Translations under genes and position numbers: made by a program
The notes under the pieces: generated by a model
Told to the model about the DNA's origin: nothing
Database searches by the model: none
What the model saw: only the letters and a program-made list of their open reading frames with translations
Part shown: piece by piece, positions 7,524 to 14,088 of the stretch
How the letters are laid out: each line of letters starts with the position of its first letter
How positions within the stretch are numbered: the first letter of the stretch is position 1
Assembly: GCA_038237665.1 (NCBI GenBank)
Contig: JBBRYK010000042.1
Coordinates: forward strand, 1-21,460
Reading direction: 5' to 3'
DNA from: JBBRYK01 sp038237665
GTDB taxonomy: Bacteria; Actinomycetota; Thermoleophilia; Gaiellales; Gaiellaceae
Length of the DNA: 21,460 nt

Positions 7524-8942
7524 CTATTTCAGGTGGCCACCCCGCTTCAGGATCGTCGTCCAGCGGTCGTTCGCCTTCTTGCACGCCTCGGCGGCACTCG
7601 ACGAGCCGCTCAGCGCGGCGCTGAACTCCTCGGCCGCCGCGCCGATCATCTCGAAGGTTTCCGGGATGTTGGCGATCTGGACGATCTCGGCCTTGTCGAA
7701 CACCCGCCCAGCCGTGGCCAGGTACGGGAGCTTCTTGTTCAGCGACTTGCTGAAGAACGTCGACTTCCGCGTGGGATCGGTCTGGTACTTCAGCGTCTGG
7801 TACTGCTCCCACTCCTTCGAGGTCAGGTAGGCGATCACCGTCCACGCCGCGTCCTTGTTCTTGGCGTTCTTCGGGATCCCCATGCCCCAGCCGCCCCGGA
7901 TGCCCTTGCCGCCGGGCGGCGGCACGGACACGGCGACCTTCGAGGAGACCTTCGACGACTTCGGGTTGTAGACCGGGCCCGCGATCGTCGACCACATGAT
8001 CATCATCGCCGTCTTGCCGGCGCTGAACGCGTCGGTCGAGGCCGTGAAGTCATACTGGAGCACCCCGTCGGAGGCGAATGGGACGCAGTCGACCATGTGC
8101 TGAAGCGCCGCGACCGCCTTCGGGCTTGTCAGGAGCGGCGTGTAGTTCTTCGCCTGCGGCGAGCCGCTCATCAACTTGCCACCCATGTTCGTGAACCGCG
8201 TGAACCAGTCGACGAGGAACATGGAGACGTCGCCGGACTTCGCGATCATGCTGTTGCCCGAAACGCCGTTGCCGTGGAGCTTCTTGGCGGCAGCGAGGTA
8301 CTGGCCCCACGTGGTCGGCGCCTTCAGGCCGGCTGCCTTGAACAGGTCCTTGCGGTAGAACACGACAACCGAACCGCCGTGCAGGCCCGGGATCAGGTAG
8401 AGCGTGTTGCCGCCGAAGTCCTGCTTCTTGGTGTCGAAGTAGCCGACGTACTTGAGCTCGCCGGCCGGGAAGTCGCCCGGGAACCCGTAGCTTGCCGGCA
8501 TCTTCTTGACGTAGCTGTTCAGCGGCGAGAAGAAGCCGCCGCCGACCATCTGCGCGACCGTGAAGCCGAGCACCATGATCGCGTCGAACGAGGAGGTCGG
8601 CGCCTTCAGATTCTGGTTCGCCTTCTCGATCAGCGGGCCTACCGGCAGTGCCGTCACCTTGACGTCGATCCCGAAGCGCTTCTTGATCGTCGACAGCTTG
8701 TCCTGAACACCCTTCTCGTCGCCTTCGGCAGCGATCAGGATGCTGATCGTCGTTCCCGCGTACCGTTCGAGCCCGAAGCCTCCGGCCCGGCCGGCGGCGG
8801 CGAGCATACCGCCGATCGCGGTCATCGAGAACCCGAGCAGACCTGCCCGCTTGATGAAGTCCTGGCGGCTCAGGCGCCCCGTCACCATCCCTTCGATGGC
8901 GTCCATCGTCTCCGCGTCGCGGTGATCCAAGCTGTCCGTCAC
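7524..8942 (-). CDS. Extracellular solute-binding protein (family 1) of the importer
   Basis: Ligand-capturing component of the CUT1 importer, 472 aa. The export region has a twin-arginine-like motif SRQDFIKR (25-32) in which the second Arg of the pair is Gln, then a hydrophobic stretch GLLGFSMTAIGGMLAAAG (34-51). Where a lipoprotein would have LAACG there is LAAAG, so no lipobox Cys is seen and membrane anchoring is unclear. The mature part shows periplasmic-binding-protein features: a beta strand TISILIAAEGD, then SFDAIMVLGF, VVVFYRKDLFKAAGL and GKTAMMIMWS, the last typical of sugar-binding family 1 proteins. Start GTG 8942 has a strong AAGGAGG at 8950-8956. It opens the transport operon and has its own promoter and operator. 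Confidence 0.93.
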   Translation of the reverse strand: MTDSLDHRDAETMDAIEGMVTGRLSRQDFIKRAGLLGFSMTAIGGMLAAAGRAGGFGLERYAGTTISILIAAEGDEKGVQDKLSTIKKRFGIDVKVTALPVGPLIEKANQNLKAPTSSFDAIMVLGFTVAQMVGGGFFSPLNSYVKKMPASYGFPGDFPAGELKYVGYFDTKKQDFGGNTLYLIPGLHGGSVVVFYRKDLFKAAGLKAPTTWGQYLAAAKKLHGNGVSGNSMIAKSGDVSMFLVDWFTRFTNMGGKLMSGSPQAKNYTPLLTSPKAVAALQHMVDCVPFASDGVLQYDFTASTDAFSAGKTAMMIMWSTIAGPVYNPKSSKVSSKVAVSVPPPGGKGIRGGWGMGIPKNAKNKDAAWTVIAYLTSKEWEQYQTLKYQTDPTRKSTFFSKSLNKKLPYLATAGRVFDKAEIVQIANIPETFEMIGAAAEEFSAALSGSSSAAEACKKANDRWTTILKRGGHLK

Positions 8943-8992
8943 AACCCGGCCTCCTTCGATCGCTTTGGCTCCGTCCAGGGAGCCGCGCGGCG

Positions 8993-9021
8993 ACGTTACT
9001 ACGTCAGGAGTAGGGAGTCAA
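8993..9021 (-). promoter_or_regulatory. Promoter of the transport operon
   Basis: On the minus strand TTGACT (9016-9021) and TAACGT (8993-8998) are 17 bases apart, in the 84-base gap between the second SDR gene and the binding-protein gene. The predicted transcription start near 8986 gives a leader of about 44 bases containing AAGGAGG at 8950-8956. The candidate operator lies between and over these elements. Confidence 0.5.
8997..9012. promoter_or_regulatory. Candidate TrmB operator, site 2
   Basis: TACT-ACGTCAG-GAGTA, the same TACT-N7-GAGTA motif as site 1. Read on the minus strand, the two promoters share CTACTCC-n-G-n-CGTAGTA-n-CGT over about 21 positions, far more similarity than their flanks show. 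Confidence 0.6.
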
Positions 9022-9026
9022 CGGGA

Positions 9027-9809
9027 TCAATAGCGGCGTACGGCGAGGAAGCCCCCGTCGACGGTGAGGCAGGTGCCCGTTACGTACGACGAGGCGTCGG
9101 AGGCGAGGAAGACGACGGCGTCGGCAATCTCCCGGGGCCGGCCGATCCGGCCGAGCACGTTCGCCTGCCGCACCCGTTCGAGAAACGACTCGCGCTCGTC
9201 CATCCCCATCGGCTCGAGGTCGCGCTCCAGCATCGGCGTGTCGATCGTTCCGGGAGCGAGGGCGTTGACGCGGATCCCGTAGGCCCCGGTCTCGGCGGCC
9301 AGCGTGCGCGCGGCCGCGACGAGGCCGGCCTTCGCCGCCGCGTAGACGACGCAACCGGGGAGGCCCTGGAAGGCCTGGACGGACGAGACGAGGACGATGC
9401 TCCCTCCCCCACGCTCGCGCATGGCCGGGATGGCGGCCTGGGCGCAGAGGAGCGCGCCGCGCAGGTTCGTGTCGAGCACGAGATCGAGGTCGGCCTCGCT
9501 CATCGTCTCGAACTCCCGGTAGATGCTGACTGCCGCGTTCGCGTCCATCACGTCGAGGCCGCCGAAGGCGGAGACCGCCGCTGCGACGAGGCCCTCGACG
9601 TCGGCCTTCGAGGACACGTTGCCAACATGGGCAACGCACCGCGCACCCCCGTCTTCCAGCTGGGCGACCGTCTCTTCGAGGCCGGCCTCGTCGAGGTCGT
9701 TTACGGCGAGGGCGGCCCCCGCCTGTGCCAGCCCGAGGGCGGCGGCACGACCGAGGCCCGAGCCCGCGCCCGTGACCGCCGCAACCTTGCCGGCGAGCGT
9801 CTCGCTCAG
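9027..9809 (-). CDS. SDR family oxidoreductase (second copy)
   Basis: Classical SDR of 260 aa, NAD(P)-dependent alcohol/ketone oxidoreductase. Motifs: TGAGSGLG in the Rossmann turn, the catalytic Ser in VLVSSVQAF, and YAAAK giving Tyr-x3-Lys; the end VTGTCLTVDGGFLAV is standard for the family. The natural N-terminus reads SETLAGKVAAVTG, and the only codon at the right place is CTG 9809, which overlaps the E1 beta stop as CTGA. No ATG, GTG or TTG is available nearby in this frame. Its position directly behind E1 beta suggests it makes or uses the alpha-hydroxyketone handled by that enzyme, as butanediol dehydrogenases do next to acetoin dehydrogenase; this is inference. Confidence 0.9.
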   Translation of the reverse strand: MSETLAGKVAAVTGAGSGLGRAAALGLAQAGAALAVNDLDEAGLEETVAQLEDGGARCVAHVGNVSSKADVEGLVAAAVSAFGGLDVMDANAAVSIYREFETMSEADLDLVLDTNLRGALLCAQAAIPAMRERGGGSIVLVSSVQAFQGLPGCVVYAAAKAGLVAAARTLAAETGAYGIRVNALAPGTIDTPMLERDLEPMGMDERESFLERVRQANVLGRIGRPREIADAVVFLASDASSYVTGTCLTVDGGFLAVRRY

Positions 9810-10801
9810 CTCGCCATCACCGTCGCGACGGCGTCGAGGAGATCGTCCAGCGAGGGGAGCACTTCCCGCTCGAGCGACGCGGAGTAGGGAATCGGCGTGT
9901 CCTTCGCGGTCACCCGCAGCGGTGTGGCCTTGAGCTCCGAGATCGGTACGTGATCGAGCGTCCTCGCCACGACCTCGCTGGCGAAGCCGCCCGCGCGTGC
10001 ACCCTCGTTGACGACGATCAGCCGCCCCGTCTTCGCGACCGATTCCGCGATCGTGTCGATGTCGAGCGGCTTCAGCGTGCGCGGGTCGACGACCTCGAGC
10101 TCGATCCCCTCCCGCGCCAGCTGCCGGGCGGCCTGCAAGGCGAGATGCGTCGAGGCGCCGGCGGCGACGACGGTGACGTCGGAGCCCTCGCGCTTCACGT
10201 CGGCGACTCCGATCGGGACCACGAACTCGTCCGCGGGAACGGGGCTCTTCCTGCTGTACAGGAGCCGCTTCTCGAGGAAGACGACCGGGTTGTCGTCGCG
10301 GATCGCACTCTTCAGGAGGCCCTTCGCGTCGTAGGCGGTCGAGGGCATAATCACGACCAGCCCCGGAGCGTGGACGAACCAGGCCTCCAGGGTCTGCGAG
10401 TGCTGCGCGGCCATGCCGATCCCGTTCGAAATCGGCCCGCGAACGACGAGCGGCACCGAGACCTGTCCGCCCGACATGTAGCGCCACTTGGCGGCGTGGT
10501 TGACCAGCTGGTCCATCGCCAGGCTGATGAAGTCGGAGATCTGCAGCTCCACGATCGGGCGGCAGCCGATCAGCGCTCCCCCGGTCCCGAAGCCCGTGAT
10601 CGCGGCCTCCGAGATCGGCGAGTCGATGACGCGTTCCGCCCCGAATTCGTCGAGCAGGCCCGCGGTGACACCGAACAGGCCACCATGGCGCGCGATGTCC
10701 TCGCCGATGACGAGGACCGTCGGGTCGATGGCCATCTCCTCGCGGATGGCCTCGTTCAAGGCCTCCGACATGGTCAGCTCGCGAACGGCGACGGTGCTCA
10801 C
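9806..10801 (-). CDS. 2-oxoacid/acetoin dehydrogenase-type E1 component, beta subunit
   Basis: Beta subunit of a heterotetrameric thiamine-diphosphate E1, 331 aa. Visible are ALNEAIREEMAIDPTVLVIGED near the N-terminus, SPISEAAITGFG (61-72) carrying the Glu that activates the cofactor, and the C-terminal transketolase domain with LEVVDPRTLKPLDIDTIAESV. It pairs with E1 alpha to decarboxylate a 2-oxoacid, or cleave an alpha-hydroxyketone, and pass the acyl group to a lipoyl arm. GTG 10801 overlaps the E1 alpha TGA (GTGA). Branched-chain, pyruvate and acetoin enzymes share these motifs, so the substrate class is uncertain. Confidence 0.93.
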   Translation of the reverse strand: MSTVAVRELTMSEALNEAIREEMAIDPTVLVIGEDIARHGGLFGVTAGLLDEFGAERVIDSPISEAAITGFGTGGALIGCRPIVELQISDFISLAMDQLVNHAAKWRYMSGGQVSVPLVVRGPISNGIGMAAQHSQTLEAWFVHAPGLVVIMPSTAYDAKGLLKSAIRDDNPVVFLEKRLLYSRKSPVPADEFVVPIGVADVKREGSDVTVVAAGASTHLALQAARQLAREGIELEVVDPRTLKPLDIDTIAESVAKTGRLIVVNEGARAGGFASEVVARTLDHVPISELKATPLRVTAKDTPIPYSASLEREVLPSLDDLLDAVATVMAS

Positions 10802-11802
10802 GAGAGCCTGCCCGGGGTGAGCCAGTCGGCCGGCGCGTAGATGTCCTCCTCCGCCTCGGAGGCGACGGGGTGCGGAGACTCCAGCGCCCAGGCGGCCGCG
10901 TCCTCCACCTCGGCCTGGGCCTGCTGCCCCAGCTCCTCCAGCCTCGCCTCGGTGGCGACCCCGGTCTCGACCAGGTGCCGGCCGAGGCGGCCGATCGGAT
11001 CCTGTTCGCGCCACCGCGCGAGCTCCTCGGGATCGCGCGCGTCGTTCGGCGTGGCGGCGGAGTGCGGAGTGATGCGGTACGTCTTCGCCTCGATCAGCGT
11101 CGGCCCCTCGCCGCTGCGGGCCCGCTGCACCGCCCGCTCGGCGACGGCCTGGACCGCGAGCACGTCGTTGCCGTCGACGACCTCGCCAGGGAAGCCGTAC
11201 CCGGTCGCCCGTTCGGCGATGTCCTCGATCGCGATCGCGCACGAGATCGGCGTCGAGATCGCCCACTGGTTGTTCTCGCAGACGAAAACGACCGGCGCGC
11301 GCAGAACCGAGGCGAGGTTCGCGGCCTCGTGGAAGATCCCCTGCTGGGCGGCCCCGTCGCCGAAGAACGCGACCACGACGGCGTCCTTGCCCTGCAGGCG
11401 AAGCCCGTAGGCGGCGCCGACAGCCATCGCCAGCGAGCCGGCGACGATCGCGTCGGCGCCGAGCATGCCGTGGCGCATCGCGGTGATGTGCATGCTCCCG
11501 CCCCGGCCCTTGCAGTATCCCGTGGCCCGTCCGGTGATCTCCGCCATCATCGGGCGAAGCTCGAGCCCCTTGGCGATGCAGTGCCCGTGCCCGCGGTGCG
11601 TGCTCGTGATGTAGTCGCCCTCCTGGAGCGCGTCGCAGACGCCGACCGCGATCGCCTCTTGCCCGGTGTACGGATGCACGGAGCCGCGGATGTACTTCTC
11701 GGCGAAGAGCTCCATCGCCTTCGTCTCGAACGCGCGGATCCGCTGCATCGTCAGGTACGCCTGATCGAGCGCCGCCGGCGTCCGGGTCTCGACCGCGGTC
11801 AC
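10798..11802 (-). CDS. 2-oxoacid/acetoin dehydrogenase-type E1 component, alpha subunit
   Basis: Alpha subunit of the thiamine-diphosphate E1, 334 aa. The pyrophosphate/Mg binding motif begins GDGAAQQG (148-155) and closes at ENN (176-178). Also seen are THRGHGHCIAKG (68-79) and GRGGSMHI (99-106), typical of pyruvate and acetoin E1 alpha chains. GTG 11802 overlaps the stop of the lipoyl-domain gene (GTGA); the long upstream extension of the same frame is not coding. The compact length and the AcoA-like sequence style favour an acetoin- or alpha-ketol-type enzyme, but this is a judgement from recalled family patterns. Confidence 0.93.
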   Translation of the reverse strand: MTAVETRTPAALDQAYLTMQRIRAFETKAMELFAEKYIRGSVHPYTGQEAIAVGVCDALQEGDYITSTHRGHGHCIAKGLELRPMMAEITGRATGYCKGRGGSMHITAMRHGMLGADAIVAGSLAMAVGAAYGLRLQGKDAVVVAFFGDGAAQQGIFHEAANLASVLRAPVVFVCENNQWAISTPISCAIAIEDIAERATGYGFPGEVVDGNDVLAVQAVAERAVQRARSGEGPTLIEAKTYRITPHSAATPNDARDPEELARWREQDPIGRLGRHLVETGVATEARLEELGQQAQAEVEDAAAWALESPHPVASEAEEDIYAPADWLTPGRLS

Positions 11803-12038
11803 GTGCTCTCCTCGTCGATCAGGGCCAGCAACGCGCCGACCTTCACCTCGTCGCCCTCGACGGCGACGATCTCGCTGAGCGTGCCCGACACGGGAGCCTC
11901 CACCTCCTGCGTGACCTTGTCGGTCTCGATCTCGAGGATCGCCTCGCCGGCAGACACTCCGTCGCCCTCCGCCTTCCGCCATTCGGAGATCGTCGCGAAT
12001 TCGATGTTTGCTGACAGCGGGCCGAGCCGGAGTTCCAT
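11799..12038 (-). CDS. Free-standing lipoyl (biotinyl/lipoyl attachment) domain protein
   Basis: A 79-residue protein that is a single lipoyl domain. The attachment site is Lys41 in ILEIETDKVTQEVEAP; Asp-Lys-Val with acidic surroundings is the lipoylation pattern, as opposed to the Met-Lys-Met of biotin carriers. Start ATG 12038 has GAGGAG at 12043-12048. In usual dehydrogenase complexes this domain is the N-terminus of E2, followed by a subunit-binding domain and a catalytic acyltransferase core, but here the protein ends after the fold and E1 alpha begins at once. It probably accepts the acyl or reducing equivalents from this E1, as the GcvH protein does for glycine decarboxylase. No E2 core, E3 or lipoate ligase gene is visible in the window. 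Confidence 0.9.
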   Translation of the reverse strand: MELRLGPLSANIEFATISEWRKAEGDGVSAGEAILEIETDKVTQEVEAPVSGTLSEIVAVEGDEVKVGALLALIDEEST

Positions 12039-12068
12039 CGAGCTCCTCGCTTTTCGTTGACCCGCGCG

Positions 12069-12096
12069 TTGCCAGCAGGGCGGGCCGCGTGATACT
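12069..12096 (+). promoter_or_regulatory. Promoter of the RraA-like gene, probably leaderless
   Basis: TTGCCA (12069-12074) and GATACT (12091-12096) are 16 bases apart. The transcription start would fall at about the GTG at 12103, and no Shine-Dalgarno is seen in front of that codon, which fits a leaderless message. Confidence 0.4.
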
Positions 12097-12122
12097 ACCG
12101 CGGTGGTGAAAGACCCGGCAAG
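12092..12122 (-). promoter_or_regulatory. Promoter of the lipoyl-E1-SDR operon
   Basis: On the minus strand TTGCCG (12117-12122) and TAGTAT (12092-12097) are 18 bases apart. The predicted start near 12085 leaves a leader of about 47 bases with a good ribosome binding site. The -35 lies inside the 5' end of the divergent RraA-like gene and the -10 overlaps the opposing -10. Confidence 0.4.
12093..12108. promoter_or_regulatory. Degenerate TrmB operator-like site, site 4
   Basis: TACT-ACCGCGG-TGGTG. The TACT half and the spacer follow the pattern of sites 1-3 (on the minus strand the spacer fits C-n-G-n-n-G-T followed by AGTA), but the GAGTA half is lost. It covers both divergent -10 elements. 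Confidence 0.35.
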
Positions 12123-12747
12123 CGTCGCACTGATGCGCGATCGGCTCCTCGCACTGTCTCCGACAGCGCTCGTCGACGCCCTCGGCCGGGGCGCGGTCAG
12201 CTCGGGGATCCGCCTGCTGAACGGCGACGGGCTAGCCGGTCCGGCCGTGACCGCCGTCTGCGAGGCGGGGTCGGTGGCGGCGATGTTCCGGGCGCTGCGG
12301 GACGCAGGCGAAGGGGAGGTCCTGTGCGTGCGCGGCGAGGGCGAGTGCGCCTACCTCGGAGAGCTGGCGGGCGCCGAGGCGATCCGCCGCGGACTCGCCG
12401 GCGCAGTCGTCGACGGCCTCGTCCGGGATCTTCCCGGCCTACGCCGGCTGGGCTTCCCGGTCTTCGCGCGCGGCACGATCGCCGTCGGAGGCCTACCGGC
12501 CGGCGGCGGCGAGGCCGGAGAGCCGGTCGAGATCGGTGGCCAGCAGGTCCACCCAGGCGACTGGCTCGTCGGCGACATGGACGGTCTCGTCGTCATCCCG
12601 GCCGAGGAGCTCGACTCGACCGTGCAGGCAGCGGAAGAGGCCACGGCCGCGGAGGCCGAGACCCTGCGTCGAATCGCCGCCGGCACGACCCTTTTCGACC
12701 TCGAATATCGGGGCGGAGGAAACTTCGGCAGCAACCTCGGCCTCTAG
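12103..12747 (+). CDS. RraA-like / HMG (4-hydroxy-4-methyl-2-oxoglutarate) aldolase family protein
   Basis: Member of the RraA/class II HMG aldolase family, 214 aa. Such enzymes use a divalent metal to split 4-hydroxy-2-oxoacids and release pyruvate; close relatives (RraA proper) instead bind RNase E. Visible are the family core GELAGAEAIRRGLAGAVVDG followed by LVRD, with the Arg-Asp pair (about residues 110-111) used for substrate and metal binding, and the late GDWLVGDMDGLVVIP turn. It starts at GTG 12103 or the adjacent GTG 12106. It is divergent from the lipoyl/E1 operon and shares its control region, so a role in the same catabolism, feeding pyruvate or another 2-oxoacid to E1, is plausible. 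The RNase E inhibitor alternative is less likely in this context. Confidence 0.85.
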   Translation: MVKDPASVALMRDRLLALSPTALVDALGRGAVSSGIRLLNGDGLAGPAVTAVCEAGSVAAMFRALRDAGEGEVLCVRGEGECAYLGELAGAEAIRRGLAGAVVDGLVRDLPGLRRLGFPVFARGTIAVGGLPAGGGEAGEPVEIGGQQVHPGDWLVGDMDGLVVIPAEELDSTVQAAEEATAAEAETLRRIAAGTTLFDLEYRGGGNFGSNLGL

Positions 12748-12760
12748 TGGTACTCGAGCG

Positions 12761-12788
12761 GCAGCGCCTAGTCGCTGCGGGGCCCCGC
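12761..12788. terminator. Candidate bidirectional terminator between convergent genes
   Basis: GCAGCG (12761-12766) can pair with CGCTGC (12773-12778), and a perfect 12-base palindrome GCGGGGCCCCGC follows at 12777-12788. It sits in the 81-base gap between the stops of the RraA-like and beta-helix genes. There is no T tract, so the terminator reading is tentative. Confidence 0.3.
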
Positions 12789-12828
12789 TTCGGCTACGTC
12801 CGCGGCCCTCTGCCGGAGCGCATCCCGG

Positions 12829-13998
12829 TCAACGGAGAAGGACCTCGGCGGTGTAGCCGCAGCACGAGAACGCTCGAGCGGGTGCGACTGACGGACGTCG
12901 GATGTCGTCGTTTCGTGACGTTGCCATGGTGTCGCGGGAGAACGCGAGGGCGACGATGCCGTAGTCCCCGCCCGAGATCTCGTTCTTCGAGGTGGTGTTG
13001 TTTCCGTCTTGAACGCCGATTCCGAGGTACCGGTTGGCGGTCAGCCAGTTCCTTGTCGTAATGCAGCATCCGTCGGATTCCGTGAGGTAGATGCCCGCGT
13101 CGTTGTTGACGATCTGGTTCTCGGAGATGAACGAGCCACGCGCGGCCTGGTAGGCCAGGATCCCCGGTGCCTGGCTCTGAGTCAGGGGGTCGGGGCCGCA
13201 GAAGGCCAGGCTGCACATGTTCCCCTGTACGCGGTTCTCGGTCACGCTTGCAGCGGCCCCGAATCCAATCTGGATGCCGATCGGACTGGCGGGCACCTCC
13301 CCGCGTCCGGTGATCGTGTTGCGCTTGATCAAGCAGCTCGTACCAACCTCGTTGCAGGTAATCCCACCTGCACCGTAGTTGTCGATTGTGCTGCCGCGGA
13401 TCGCCACGTTGGAGCGTCCGACTCCGTCGCCAGAACTCTGAACGAAGATTCCGAGCGAAAGGCAGGCGAGGATTCCCGTCACCCGGACGGAGTCGACCGT
13501 GCCGGAGGCGTTTCGGTAGAAGACGCCGAAGTACGGCGGGCATTCTGCAGGCAGTGCCGCAGCGCTCCCGTCGATGGTGAGTCCTCGGAGGGTGACGCCG
13601 GTCACGCTGTCTGCGACCACGATCGCCGCCGCGTCAAAGACGGTGTCGAGTTCGGTCGTGTTGCTGCTGACGGTGCTTGGACGGATCGTCGTTTGGCGCA
13701 TTCCCGCGCCGAAAATCGTCAGGTCCGCGGTCCTGACGACGACTTGTTCGTTGTAGGTGCCCGGGCAAACGCGAATCGTCGAGCCGGCGGTCGCCGCGTC
13801 CACGGCAGCCTGGATACGGATGAACGCCGCATCCGTCGCGTCGCAGTTGCCCGGCAGCGCGCGGCCGTCGTCGTCGACTGCGAACGTCTTTGCAGGGGTG
13901 AACGCATCGGCGTCGCGCCGTGCGGACTGGGCCGGGGCCGACAGAGCCAGGATGCTGACCGACAACAGCACGAGTCCTGCGACCATTGGCAGCCTCAT
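12829..13998 (-). CDS. Secreted right-handed parallel beta-helix repeat protein
   Basis: Exported protein of 389 aa. An N-terminal signal peptide is seen (MRLPMVAGLVLLSVSILALS, cleavage probably near APAQSA). From about residue 45 the sequence is a pectate-lyase-like parallel beta-helix: an opening IQAAVDAATAGSTIRVCPGTY block, LTIFGAG, then repeated short strands and turns such as GVTLRGLTI, NVAIRGSTI, SCLIKRNTI, ASVTENRVQ, SFISENQIV and CITTRNWLT. Such proteins often bind or cleave polysaccharide, but no lyase catalytic set is recognised. Several Cys occur (for example SDGCCI and FSCCGY). The chosen start is ATG 13998; AAGGAG at 14029-14034 is too far from it and close to an in-frame ATC at 14025, which would add RQKRKTAA as a positive signal-peptide end. 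Confidence 0.85.
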   Translation of the reverse strand: MRLPMVAGLVLLSVSILALSAPAQSARRDADAFTPAKTFAVDDDGRALPGNCDATDAAFIRIQAAVDAATAGSTIRVCPGTYNEQVVVRTADLTIFGAGMRQTTIRPSTVSSNTTELDTVFDAAAIVVADSVTGVTLRGLTIDGSAAALPAECPPYFGVFYRNASGTVDSVRVTGILACLSLGIFVQSSGDGVGRSNVAIRGSTIDNYGAGGITCNEVGTSCLIKRNTITGRGEVPASPIGIQIGFGAAASVTENRVQGNMCSLAFCGPDPLTQSQAPGILAYQAARGSFISENQIVNNDAGIYLTESDGCCITTRNWLTANRYLGIGVQDGNNTTSKNEISGGDYGIVALAFSRDTMATSRNDDIRRPSVAPARAFSCCGYTAEVLLR

Positions 13999-14044
13999 CG
14001 CTGCCGTCTTTCGTTTCTGCCGGATGTTCTCCTTCCGGAACGGA

Positions 14045-14073
14045 GCCGGCTCAAGGGTCGTCCCGGAGCCGGC
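14045..14073 (-). terminator. Strong stem-loop between the kinase/small ORF and the beta-helix gene
   Basis: GCCGGCTC (14045-14052) pairs with GAGCCGGC (14066-14073), and inside it GGG (14055-14057) pairs with CCC (14062-14064) around a TCGT loop. It begins 16 bases after the kinase-frame stop and about 47 bases before the beta-helix ATG, so it could end kinase transcripts or act in the beta-helix leader. No T run follows. Confidence 0.4.
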
Positions 14074-14088
14074 CGCTTGTCGGACCGA

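Noticed and set aside
7017..9887. 956-codon open frame on the plus strand, the longest in the window
   Set aside because: It is antisense to the permease, binding-protein, SDR and E1 genes, all of which have clear family motifs. Its Arg/Asp/Val-rich composition is that of an antisense frame in GC-rich DNA.
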